Assembly (NCBI GenBank): GCA_002434005.1
Contig: DJJF01000040.1
Span: 58,355-78,590 of the forward strand
Reading direction: 5' to 3'
DNA from: Candidatus Saccharibacteria bacterium UBA6575
Lineage (GTDB): Bacteria > Patescibacteriota > Saccharimonadia > Saccharimonadales > Saccharimonadaceae
Length of the DNA stretch: 20,236 nt
Of this stretch, positions 1 through 6,301 are shown piece by piece (positions within the stretch are counted from its first letter, which is position 1; each line of letters begins with the position of its first letter). Both the position numbers and the translations under genes were made by a program. The notes under the pieces were generated by a model. It made no database searches. It worked only from the letters and a program-made list of their open reading frames with translations, and had not been told where the DNA came from.

Positions 1-1736
1 CCTTGGAAAATACGCATCAGGTCGTCCTCGGTTGATACAAAGAATTGAGTTTCACCAGGGTCACCCTGACGTCCACCACGACCACGCAGCTGGTTGTCGA
101 TACGTCGTGATTCATGGCGTTCGCTACCAATAACTACTAGCCCGCCGAGGTCTTTTACACCCTCGCCAAGCTTAATGTCAGTACCACGGCCGGCGATGTT
201 CGTTGCGAGCGTAATCGCACCCTTTTCACCCGCCTTGGCTACAATCGCCGCTTCGCGCTCATTGTTCTTGGCGTTCAGAATTTCGTATGGAATCTTCTCT
301 TTTTTCAGGTACTCGGCAATTAGTTCATTCTTCGCGATACTTGCTGAACCTACAAGGACTGGCCTGCCAGCTTCGTGATGTTCTTTAATCACATCGGCAA
401 CAGCCTTTAGCTTACCTTTCTCGGTCTTGAAAATGAGATCTTCCTTGTCGACACGAGCGATCGGCCGGTTCGACGGAATCTGAATAACATCTAGGCTATA
501 GATTTGCTGGAACTCTTCTGCTTCGGTAAACGCCGTACCAGTCATACCAGAAAGTTTTTTATACAAGCGGAAATAGTTCTGAAATGACACGGTTGCAAGT
601 GTCATGCTTTCAGAAAGCACCGCAACATTTTCTTTCGCTTCAATTGCTTGGTGTAAACCTTCGTTATATCGGCGACCCTGCATCAAACGTCCGGTGTGTT
701 CATCAACAATAATTACTTCACCGTCGTTCGTCACCACATAGTCTTTATCGCGCTTGAATATAGCTTCAGCCTTCAAAGCCTGGTCGAGGTGGTACACACT
801 GCGTACGTATTCTGGAGTAAATAGATTCTTGATGCCGAGCATCTTTTGTACTTTGTCGACACCTTCATCGCTTAAGGCAACGCTGCGTCGCTTTTCGTCT
901 AAAATGTAATCTTTCTCGGTAAGTTTCGCGGCGATCTTGGCAAACTGGTAGTAACTATCAGGGTTTTCTGCTGCTGGTGCGCTGATAATAAGTGGTGTTC
1001 GAGCTTCGTCAATCAGAATCGAGTCAACCTCGTCTACAATCGCAAAGTTTAGTTCACGTTGGCGTAGCAAGTCTACGTCGTCTACCATGTTGTCACGTAG
1101 GTAGTCGAATCCAAATTCGTTGTTCGTACCATACGTAATATCCGCTGCATACGCTTCCTTACGAGTAACCGGGCGAAGCTTTCGCATCTGTGGATCATCG
1201 TGTGCTTCATTGTCGTATTTTGGATCGTAGATAAAGCTTGCGTCATTAATGATAACGCCAGTACTCATACCCAAGAAATGGTACAGCTCACCCATCCAAC
1301 TCGCGTCACGCTGCGCTAAGTAGTCATTTACAGTCACGACATGCACACCTTTTTCTTCGAGTGCGTTTAGATATGTCGGCAGGGTTGCCACGAGTGTCTT
1401 GCCCTCACCGGTTTTCATTTCGGCTACATTGCCTTGGTGCAAGGCCATGCCACCGATGAGCTGCACGTCGAAGTGACGCATGCCGAGCACACGGTCACCA
1501 GCTTCGCGTACAAGCGCAAATGCATCCGGCAAAATGTCGTCGAGTGTCGTACCTTTTTTGGCAAGTCGCTTTTTTAGTACATCGGTTTGTTTGGCCAAAT
1601 CGGCCTTTTTCATTTTCTTATACTTATCTTCAAGGGCATTTATAGCCGTGACTTTCTTTTCAAGCCCCTTGATGATCCGTCGCTGCGGGTCCCCGAATAC
1701 TTTCGTTAAAACAGATTGCCTAGTAATAGTTGGCAT
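1..1736 (-). CDS. secA: Preprotein translocase ATPase SecA, N-terminal ~578 residues (3' end outside window)
   Basis: ATP-driven motor that pushes unfolded preproteins through SecYEG. The reverse strand is open from the ATG at 1736 to base 1 and gives about 578 residues; full-length SecA is usually about 800-900, so the C-terminal scaffold and wing domains lie outside. Visible motifs in order: MPTITRQSVLTKVFGDPQRR at the N-terminus; Walker A MKTGEGKTLVATLP from about residue 107; YGTNNEFGFDYLRDNM; Walker B-type DEVDSILIDEARTPLIIS near residue 230; MTGTAFTEAEEF; and the second motor motifs ATNIAGRGTDIKLGEGV, GSERHESRRIDNQLRGR and GRQGDPGETQFFVS close to the window edge. The start is supported by an AGAGGG Shine-Dalgarno about 5 nt upstream. 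The gene lies downstream of hpf in the same direction, a neighbourhood common in bacteria. Family assignment is certain. Confidence 0.97.
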   Translation of the reverse strand, partial: MPTITRQSVLTKVFGDPQRRIIKGLEKKVTAINALEDKYKKMKKADLAKQTDVLKKRLAKKGTTLDDILPDAFALVREAGDRVLGMRHFDVQLIGGMALHQGNVAEMKTGEGKTLVATLPTYLNALEEKGVHVVTVNDYLAQRDASWMGELYHFLGMSTGVIINDASFIYDPKYDNEAHDDPQMRKLRPVTRKEAYAADITYGTNNEFGFDYLRDNMVDDVDLLRQRELNFAIVDEVDSILIDEARTPLIISAPAAENPDSYYQFAKIAAKLTEKDYILDEKRRSVALSDEGVDKVQKMLGIKNLFTPEYVRSVYHLDQALKAEAIFKRDKDYVVTNDGEVIIVDEHTGRLMQGRRYNEGLHQAIEAKENVAVLSESMTLATVSFQNYFRLYKKLSGMTGTAFTEAEEFQQIYSLDVIQIPSNRPIARVDKEDLIFKTEKGKLKAVADVIKEHHEAGRPVLVGSASIAKNELIAEYLKKEKIPYEILNAKNNEREAAIVAKAGEKGAITLATNIAGRGTDIKLGEGVKDLGGLVVIGSERHESRRIDNQLRGRGGRQGDPGETQFFVSTEDDLMRIFQ

Positions 1737-1780
1737 TATTTCCCTCTCGTCTTTTCAGTGCAGTTCAAAAGCTACGCATC

Positions 1781-1786
1781 ATTATA
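1781..1786 (-). promoter_or_regulatory. Probable -10 box of secA
   Basis: The reverse strand reads TATAAT, 44 nt upstream of the secA ATG. The sequence 17 nt further upstream (TTTCTA) is a poor -35, so this call rests on the -10 box alone. It implies that secA can be transcribed independently of hpf. Confidence 0.45.
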
Positions 1787-1831
1787 CCGCGTAGCCAATG
1801 ATTTAGAAAGGGTTCAACCCCTTACTCGTAA

Positions 1832-1933
1832 CTAAACGCCAAACGTTCCAGGCAGAACAATTGCCATGGTGAGCGTGAACGCTACTGCCAGGAATATCCC
1901 TGCCGAGAAACATGCCATTAGTTGTGTCTTCAC
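1832..1933 (-). CDS. Possible 33-aa single-span membrane peptide between hpf and secA
   Basis: A reverse-strand ORF starts with GTG at 1933 and ends with TAG. It encodes MKTQLMACFSAGIFL followed by AVAFTLTMAIVLPGTFGV, almost entirely one hydrophobic helix after a single lysine. An AGGGAAG Shine-Dalgarno-like stretch lies 7 nt before the GTG, preceded by a small hairpin. It fills most of the otherwise empty hpf-secA gap. I do not recognise it. The good ribosome site and clean membrane profile favour a real small protein; an N-terminal signal-like peptide by chance is the alternative. Confidence 0.4.
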   Translation of the reverse strand: MKTQLMACFSAGIFLAVAFTLTMAIVLPGTFGV

Positions 1934-1955
1934 GTGTTTATCTTCCCTTTTTCCT

Positions 1956-1974
1956 TATGCTTATTTCAAGCATA
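1956..1974 (-). other. Small hairpin between hpf and the 33-aa ORF
   Basis: TATGCTT and AAGCATA form a 7-bp stem with a 5-nt loop. On the reverse strand it lies 36 nt after the hpf stop and is followed by AGGAAAAAGGG rather than a T-run, so it is not a canonical terminator. It sits just upstream of the Shine-Dalgarno of the 33-aa ORF and may be an mRNA processing or stability stem. Confidence 0.35.
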
Positions 1975-2010
1975 TCAAAATGGGATCAGGCCATGCAATG
2001 GTAAAAATGT

Positions 2011-2385
2011 CTACTGTTCGCGGGCGTAGCTACGCTTGAATTTAGAAAGCACCGATCGCGTCTTTCCAGTGTGTCCGATATGAAGCTCTTTGTATTTGTT
2101 AAGCTGTGCAACAATCTTTGCTTCAACGATATCGACCGCTGCAAGCATGTTCAAAGTAGAATCCTTGGCGGTTAGTTGCTTATCTGGAACATGCAGAATG
2201 ATCTCAGCTTCGTATTTATTGCCATGGTCACGGTTTACTTCACGCAGTTTTACTTCTGCCGACACACTTTTACGCGCGTGTCGTGGTAAGAATCTGTCCA
2301 AGCGTCCAATCTTTCGCGATATATACTTCTTGGTATTGTCGTCGATGTCATACTTAACACCGGTGATTGCGATTGATTGGATCAT
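2011..2385 (-). CDS. hpf: Ribosome hibernation-promoting factor, short form (HPF/RaiA/YfiA family)
   Basis: 124-residue protein beginning MIQSIAITGVKYDIDDNTKK, with the beta-alpha-beta-beta-beta-alpha pattern of the HPF/YfiA S30AE domain: YISRKIGRLDRFLPRHARKS (helix 1), AEVKLREVN and KYEAEIILHVPDKQLTAKD (strands), and NMLAAVDIVEAKIVAQLNKYK (helix 2). HPF binds the 30S decoding region and silences ribosomes under stress. It is the short form: the C-terminal dimerisation domain of long HPF is absent, and only a basic tail (about residues 103-124) follows the core. The start is set by a strong GAAGGAGG Shine-Dalgarno. It has its own extended -10 promoter and precedes secA, as in many bacteria. 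Confidence 0.93.
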   Translation of the reverse strand: MIQSIAITGVKYDIDDNTKKYISRKIGRLDRFLPRHARKSVSAEVKLREVNRDHGNKYEAEIILHVPDKQLTAKDSTLNMLAAVDIVEAKIVAQLNKYKELHIGHTGKTRSVLSKFKRSYAREQ

Positions 2386-2421
2386 AGGAACCCTCCTTCG
2401 TTAGAAGAATAATGTACTCCT

Positions 2422-2427
2422 ATTATA
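2422..2427 (-). promoter_or_regulatory. Extended -10 promoter of hpf
   Basis: The reverse strand reads TGC-TATAAT, an extended -10 element, giving a leader of about 30 nt before the hpf ATG. No good -35 is visible. It lies back to back with the plus-strand cassette promoter at 2452-2480. Confidence 0.6.
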
Positions 2428-2451
2428 GCAGCTGAGCGGTGGCTGTAAGCA

Positions 2452-2480
2452 TTGACTATTTTAATATTTTTTGTTATAAT
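2452..2480 (+). promoter_or_regulatory. Strong sigma-70-type promoter of the zinc-ribbon/hammerhead cassette
   Basis: TTGACT (2452-2457), exactly 17 nt, then TATAAT (2475-2480) preceded by TGT, an extended -10. The predicted transcription start is about 2487, leaving a leader of about 80 nt before the ATG at 2568. This is among the best promoter matches in the window. Confidence 0.8.
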
Positions 2481-2500
2481 ATAATTACTTCAACTACAGT

Positions 2501-2527
2501 GAGGTTCACTCGTACGTGAAGTACCTC
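2501..2527 (+). other. Leader hairpin upstream of the zinc-ribbon gene
   Basis: GAGGT/ACCTC pairs outside and TCAC/GTGA inside, with a small bulge and a TCGTAC loop. It lies about 14 nt after the predicted transcript start and 40 nt before the start codon, so it could stabilise the 5' end. It does not cover the ribosome-binding site. Confidence 0.45.
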
Positions 2528-2567
2528 GACAAGCAAACCATCGTCCAGCCTCTTAGGGAGAACAAAG

Positions 2568-2918
2568 ATGAACGATCAGATCGACTTTGCAGTCAGGTTC
2601 TCGATCTTCAGCCTGGTGCTAAGCCTGTTCGTGCTATGCATGAATATCGCGCAGCTCGTGTCGATAGCGAGAGATCGGCGACGCTACGGTCAATGCCTCC
2701 GCTGCAACAAACCGTGGAACTGCGTGGAGCATCACACCACTAACTACACCGAGCACTATGGCTGCTTCCCACTGTGTGAGCGCTGCTGGCTCAAGCTCGG
2801 TACACCTGAATCCAGGATGCCCTACTACGAGCAGCTCTGGAAGTCCTGGATTCAGTCTGGCGACCAGCCCCAGGAAAAGTGGGATCAGATCAAAACTGCT
2901 GTCCTAGCAGGAAAGTAG
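2568..2918 (+). CDS. Small membrane-anchored zinc-ribbon protein, unknown function
   Basis: 116 residues. Residues 7-33 form one hydrophobic helix (FAVRFSIFSLVLSLFVLCMN) followed by ARDRRRY, so the positive-inside rule puts the C-terminus in the cytoplasm. Next comes a Cys/His cluster: C43-x2-C46, C52, H55-H56, and C66-x3-C70-x2-C73 in GCFPLCERCW, a probable zinc-binding fold. After it lie PESRMPYYEQLWKSW and an amphipathic tail. The ATG has an AGGGAGA ribosome site 5 nt upstream. The gene has its own strong promoter, is transcribed against hpf and serS, and is followed by a hairpin and a hammerhead ribozyme instead of an intrinsic terminator. It looks GC-richer than its neighbours, with more CTG, CGC and CAG codons, suggesting separate ancestry. 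The Cys/His arrangement is reminiscent of small uncharacterised phage proteins, but I cannot name a family. Confidence 0.72.
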   Translation: MNDQIDFAVRFSIFSLVLSLFVLCMNIAQLVSIARDRRRYGQCLRCNKPWNCVEHHTTNYTEHYGCFPLCERCWLKLGTPESRMPYYEQLWKSWIQSGDQPQEKWDQIKTAVLAGK

Positions 2919-2944
2919 CAACCGGTCTGGGCGATAGGCGATCA

Positions 2945-2989
2945 GGCCGCGGACATACATGTCGCGGCAACGTGACATCGTCCGCGGTC
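2945..2989 (+). other. Long two-part hairpin between the zinc-ribbon gene and the ribozyme
   Basis: The outer stem is 10 bp: GGCCGCGGAC (2945-2954) with GTCCGCGGTC (2980-2989), one G-U pair. After a 4x1 internal loop, an inner 7-bp stem pairs ATGTCGC (2959-2965) with GTGACAT (2972-2978) around a GGCAAC loop. No T-run follows, so it is not an ordinary terminator. After ribozyme cleavage it would end the upstream mRNA fragment about 18 nt from the new 3' end, where it could block 3' exonucleases. A short direct repeat of GGCGAT (2930-2935 and 2937-2942) precedes it. Confidence 0.75.
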
Positions 2990-2999
2990 TGCTTGTCGT

Positions 3000-3054
3000 A
3001 TTCGCTTCATAAGTGTGCACTTATGCTGATGAGTCCAAAAGGACGAAAGCGAAT
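3000..3054 (+). ncRNA. Type III hammerhead self-cleaving ribozyme
   Basis: All parts of the hammerhead core are present in order. Stem III 5' strand ATTCGC (3000-3005), then U16.1 at 3006 and U17 at 3007, with predicted cleavage between 3007 and 3008. Stem I is CATAAGT/ACTTATG (3008-3014 with 3019-3025), closed by a GTGC loop. The invariant CTGATGA is at 3026-3032. Stem II is GTCC/GGAC (3033-3036 with 3041-3044), closed by AAAA. The invariant GAAA is at 3045-3048; its last A pairs with U16.1. Stem III 3' strand GCGAAT (3049-3054) pairs fully with its partner. Stem III is open-ended, hence type III. The cleavage triplet is CUU, allowed by the NUH rule though less common than GUC. It lies on the same strand as the zinc-ribbon gene and ends 6 nt before the convergent serS stop. 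Confidence 0.93.
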
Positions 3055-3060
3055 TAAAGA

Positions 3061-4305
3061 TTACAAGATTTCGCGACCGCCGAGGTACGGCCGTAGCACT
3101 TCGGGCACGCGCAGTGTGCCGTCTTCGTTTTGGTAATGCTCAATAACCGCAATTAACGATCGTGCCAGAGAAACGGCTGTACCGTTCAAAGAGTGAAGCA
3201 TCTCAACTTTACCATCGGCGCGACGCACACGAATGTTCAGGTTACGCGTCTGATAGTCCGTACAGTTACTGCAGCTCGTAAGCTCGCGGTACATTTCATC
3301 TACAGGTGACCAGTATTCGATATCGAATTTCTTTGCAGCTGGAGCGCCAAGGTCACCTGAAGCGATATTGATCACATGGTACGGAATTCCAAGTGATTGC
3401 CATAACTCTTCTTCCGTTGCGAGCAAACGCTCATGCATAGCTTTTGATTCTTCAGGGGTTGTAAAGGCATACATTTCGAGCTTATTAAACTGGTGAACTC
3501 GGAAGAGTCCACGAGTATGCTTACCAGCGGCACCCGCCTCTCGACGGTAGCACGGGCTAAGGGCTGCGTATGTCAGCGGTAAATCTTGCTCATCGATAAT
3601 TTCATCGGCATGCATACCGGTCAGCGATATTTCAGCTGTTGCAATAAGGCTCAAATCTTCACCCTCAATTGCATATTCGTCTGACTGGTCACTCGAGCGC
3701 GGCGCAAAGCCAGTTCCTGTCATAGTGCGTTGATTCACTAGGTGCGGCACTGTCATGAAGGTAAATCCTTTTTTAGTCACAAAATCCAGCGCATACTGAG
3801 TGATTGCATTCTCAAGCAGCGCTAAATCACCTTTCAAGTAGTAAAACTTTGCCCCTGCAACTTTTGCTCCGCGTTCAAAATCTAACCAGCCTCGTGCAGT
3901 CGCAAAATCAACATGGTCTTTTGCTCCTGTATTTTGGTCACCTACTTTTTTGATCTCGACACTATCTTCTTCACCGCCAACTGGAACATCCTCAAATGTG
4001 ATATTCGGTATCTGATGCAAGAGCTTAGCAAATTCAGCATCCGCGTTACCTAAGTAGCCTTCTCGTTCAGCGAGTTCAATTTTGATCTGTTTGCCTTCAT
4101 TAATCGTTTCTTGATCAGGCTTGCCGCCTTTCATGCTCGCTGCATTGGCATTGCGACGCTCTCGGAGCGCATCTACTTGCTGCTGTAGCTCGCGGCGCTC
4201 TTCATCAACTTCAAGTAATTGAGATATCGAAACATCATAGCCCTTATTTTTAGCGGCTTGCTGAACTTCCTCAGGGTTTTCTCGGATGAAACGAATATCT
4301 AACAT
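3061..4305 (-). CDS. serS: Serine--tRNA ligase
   Basis: Charges tRNA-Ser (and tRNA-Sec where present) with serine. The 414 residues are of normal length for the bacterial enzyme. The N-terminus MLDIRFIRENPEEVQQAAKN leads into the long antiparallel coiled-coil tRNA-binding arm (to about residue 110). The class II catalytic core follows, with TGTGFAP, the TAEISLTG serine-binding segment, motif 2 in LSPCYRREAGAAGKHTRGLF near residue 250, and motif 3 NGTAVSLARSLIAVIEHYQ near residue 373. It ends in VPEVLRPYLGGREIL. There is no Shine-Dalgarno; the ATG lies 9 nt behind a TGC-TACAAT extended -10, so the mRNA leader must be only a few nucleotides. The 3' end converges with the hammerhead cassette, separated by 6 nt. 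Confidence 0.97.
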   Translation of the reverse strand: MLDIRFIRENPEEVQQAAKNKGYDVSISQLLEVDEERRELQQQVDALRERRNANAASMKGGKPDQETINEGKQIKIELAEREGYLGNADAEFAKLLHQIPNITFEDVPVGGEEDSVEIKKVGDQNTGAKDHVDFATARGWLDFERGAKVAGAKFYYLKGDLALLENAITQYALDFVTKKGFTFMTVPHLVNQRTMTGTGFAPRSSDQSDEYAIEGEDLSLIATAEISLTGMHADEIIDEQDLPLTYAALSPCYRREAGAAGKHTRGLFRVHQFNKLEMYAFTTPEESKAMHERLLATEEELWQSLGIPYHVINIASGDLGAPAAKKFDIEYWSPVDEMYRELTSCSNCTDYQTRNLNIRVRRADGKVEMLHSLNGTAVSLARSLIAVIEHYQNEDGTLRVPEVLRPYLGGREIL

Positions 4306-4314
4306 AATGTAGTA

Positions 4315-4320
4315 ATTGTA
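4315..4320 (-). promoter_or_regulatory. Extended -10 promoter of serS (near-leaderless)
   Basis: The reverse strand reads TGC-TACAAT ending 9 nt before the serS ATG. With the start 6-7 nt after the -10 box, the leader would be about 2-3 nt. No -35 is evident. Confidence 0.5.
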
Positions 4321-4352
4321 GCATGTATAGGCGTGTTGACCTTGGTTAATAC

Positions 4353-4381
4353 TTGACTATTTTAAATGTTTATGCTAAAAT
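4353..4381 (+). promoter_or_regulatory. Promoter producing an apparently leaderless mRNA
   Basis: TTGACT (4353-4358), 17 nt, then TGC-TAAAAT (-10 at 4376-4381). Only 6 nt separate the -10 box from the ATG at 4388, so the predicted transcription start coincides with the start codon. It is divergent from the serS promoter. Confidence 0.75.
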
Positions 4382-4387
4382 TACGCT

Positions 4388-4939
4388 ATGTCATTACGAC
4401 GTCGCGGCAATACTATTCATCGCTTTTCACCCGACCATTCAAATACGACGTCGCGTATCTTGAGAACGGCAGAAGAGCTGAGCCTTGTCCGTGATGAAGT
4501 TATTCTCGTGGGAAGTGCTGCGCTGGCATTGTACGGCGTGTATCTCGCAGCCGATCCGCTTCGTCCGACTTCACGTACTCCACGCCCTGGTGATGCCGAT
4601 TTTGTATCTACGCTTGGATATGCACAACATCTTGCCCAGGAAGGCACTCCAACTGGTTTAGTTGGACGCCGTAAACCAAATGTATCGGGTCCTCCTATTC
4701 TTCAAATCGCCACTCGTGAACTTAGCGCAGATATCATTCCTCACAACCCTCACGCTTCAGATCGAATGGATCAGCAATTTCGTGAAAGAATAGACCGCGA
4801 AAGCGTAGAAGTTGATGGGTCAAACCTCCGCGTAGCTACACCTCAAAAACTAGCACAGGAACTACGCGGTCGCGCTCGTGTTGACCGTAAAGCTGCATCA
4901 GATCTGAATGCGCTCAGGCAACATTTTACAGACTTATAG
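4388..4939 (+). CDS. Nucleotidyltransferase-fold protein, function unknown
   Basis: 183 residues. The central part resembles the minimal nucleotidyltransferase fold: VILVGSAALALYG (residues 38-50) gives the GS signature, PRPGDADF (66-72) supplies the paired acidic residues D69 and D71, and LSADIIP (about 112-118) a plausible third acidic residue. ATPQKLAQELRGRARVDRKA near the C-terminus matches the helix that follows in MNT/AbiEii-like enzymes. About 30 basic residues precede the domain. It may transfer nucleotides to a protein or RNA, as related toxins and antitoxins do, but no partner gene is adjacent. There is no Shine-Dalgarno and the promoter implies a leaderless transcript. The stop TAG directly abuts the permease stop (TAGTTA) with no terminator between them. 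Confidence 0.72.
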   Translation: MSLRRRGNTIHRFSPDHSNTTSRILRTAEELSLVRDEVILVGSAALALYGVYLAADPLRPTSRTPRPGDADFVSTLGYAQHLAQEGTPTGLVGRRKPNVSGPPILQIATRELSADIIPHNPHASDRMDQQFRERIDRESVEVDGSNLRVATPQKLAQELRGRARVDRKAASDLNALRQHFTDL

Positions 4940-6301
4940 TTACTCTGTTCGCAGCGCTTCAATTGGGTCTAATTTAGCCGCTTTTCGTGCTGGGAACCAG
5001 CCGGCTAGCATACCGAGCAGCATCAGGGCGATAATCAGCAAGATGATCGGAATCGGTTCGAACACTAAAATACTGCTATCACCAATGCCAAGCATTTTGG
5101 TAAGTGTAGGATTTAGTAATGTCCCTAGTAGTACCGCAAGTCCTGAGCCGAGTATTCCCCCAAAGAACCCGATCCACGCAGCCTCGAGCTGGAAGAGTCT
5201 ACTCACATGCCTTCCCCGCATACCGAGTGCTTTCATGAGCCCAATCTCACGTGTGCGCTCCAGCACGCTAATGTACTGAGTATTAATAATGCCGAATACG
5301 CTGGCGATCAATGCCAGTACGCCAAATACCATAACGATTCCTTGTATGACATTCACGATCGTGAACAGCACTTCCTGTAAATCTTCCGCCGTGCGTGCCG
5401 TTATGCCAAGATCTTCAATCTCTTTCTTTACTTTTGCAGCGTCGCTATTCTCGCCTACTCGCACCGTTGCCGTAATGTATTTTTGGTACTGTGATGTACC
5501 TTCGGTAATGTAGTCTGATAGCTTCTTTGCTGCTGAGTCAGAGATAAACAATGCAGAACTTGCTGTAAATGATGTGCTCGAAGTTGCGCTCACCGCACTA
5601 ATTGTGAATGTCTCGTCCTTGGATTCCGGTCGCACCAGTGCTTCAACCGCAGCCGAACCGCCGCTGGCGAATGCCGCTTGAATTTGGGCATCACTAGGTG
5701 CGTTCGCGGCCTTATTTACATGCGTTGTAACTTTTTTACCAACCATATCGGCTGGCTTTTTACCTAACTGTTCTACAAATGACTGTGGAACTACGATATC
5801 GCGTTCACCTAGTTGAGTGTTCAACTTTGGTAATTTGCCAGCTGCCGTCTCCGCTTTTACACTGGCATCATACGCGGTGATATCTGTAATGAATCGTTTG
5901 CTAGAACCTTCGAATGTAACGTACTGTGCACTCACTAAATATGCCGGTGCGACACTCTTAACTCCATCGATCTCGCTCATTTTCTTTATTTCGTTCTGAT
6001 TCAAGGCTTTGAATGTTGCGCCGCCAAATTGAGCTGCGTCCTCAGAATATTCCTTCATGCCACTACCTGGAGCTCCACCGCCTTCTCCAAATAGCGACTT
6101 GTCTTTGGCAACAAGCAAACTGTTAGGATCGACATTGCTCCGAATCAACTCATCAGCATACTGCCGAGCGCCCGTTCCTGCTGCTAAACTTGCCGTCAGC
6201 GTAAATGCCCCTACGGCAATTGCTAAGCTTGTGAGTATAGTACGGCCTTTTGCGTTCTTTAGACTGCGACCCGCCCGTTTAACGAGATCGAGATACTTCA
6301 T
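4940..6301 (-). CDS. ABC transporter permease, MacB/FtsX type
   Basis: 453 residues counted from the ATG at 6301, which overlaps the ATPase stop as ATGA and so is preferred over an in-frame ATG further upstream inside the ATPase gene. The topology is that of MacB-like permeases: TM1 near the N-terminus (RTILTSLAIAVGAFTLTASL), a large extracytoplasmic domain (about residues 50-320), then three helices at the C-terminus (VIQGIVMVFGVLALIASVFG, AAWIGFFGGILGSGLAVLLG, IPIILLIIALMLLGMLAGWF). It ends with FPARKAAKLDPIEALRTE, the diagnostic C-terminal FtsX motif, and has the coupling segment RTREIGLMKALGMRGRHV. Such transporters act on envelope substrates (peptides, lipoproteins, antimicrobials) by mechanotransmission. 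The substrate cannot be told. It is translationally coupled to the ATPase gene. Confidence 0.93.
   Translation of the reverse strand: MKYLDLVKRAGRSLKNAKGRTILTSLAIAVGAFTLTASLAAGTGARQYADELIRSNVDPNSLLVAKDKSLFGEGGGAPGSGMKEYSEDAAQFGGATFKALNQNEIKKMSEIDGVKSVAPAYLVSAQYVTFEGSSKRFITDITAYDASVKAETAAGKLPKLNTQLGERDIVVPQSFVEQLGKKPADMVGKKVTTHVNKAANAPSDAQIQAAFASGGSAAVEALVRPESKDETFTISAVSATSSTSFTASSALFISDSAAKKLSDYITEGTSQYQKYITATVRVGENSDAAKVKKEIEDLGITARTAEDLQEVLFTIVNVIQGIVMVFGVLALIASVFGIINTQYISVLERTREIGLMKALGMRGRHVSRLFQLEAAWIGFFGGILGSGLAVLLGTLLNPTLTKMLGIGDSSILVFEPIPIILLIIALMLLGMLAGWFPARKAAKLDPIEALRTE

Noticed and set aside
2516..2743. 75-codon ORF overlapping the start of the zinc-ribbon gene in another frame
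   Set aside because: Starts at GTG inside the leader hairpin without a ribosome site and lacks any coherent protein features; the 2568 frame has a Shine-Dalgarno and clear domain structure.
2879..3136. Plus-strand ORF running through the hairpin, hammerhead and into serS
   Set aside because: It reads through RNA structures and antisense to serS; the RNA features explain the sequence better.
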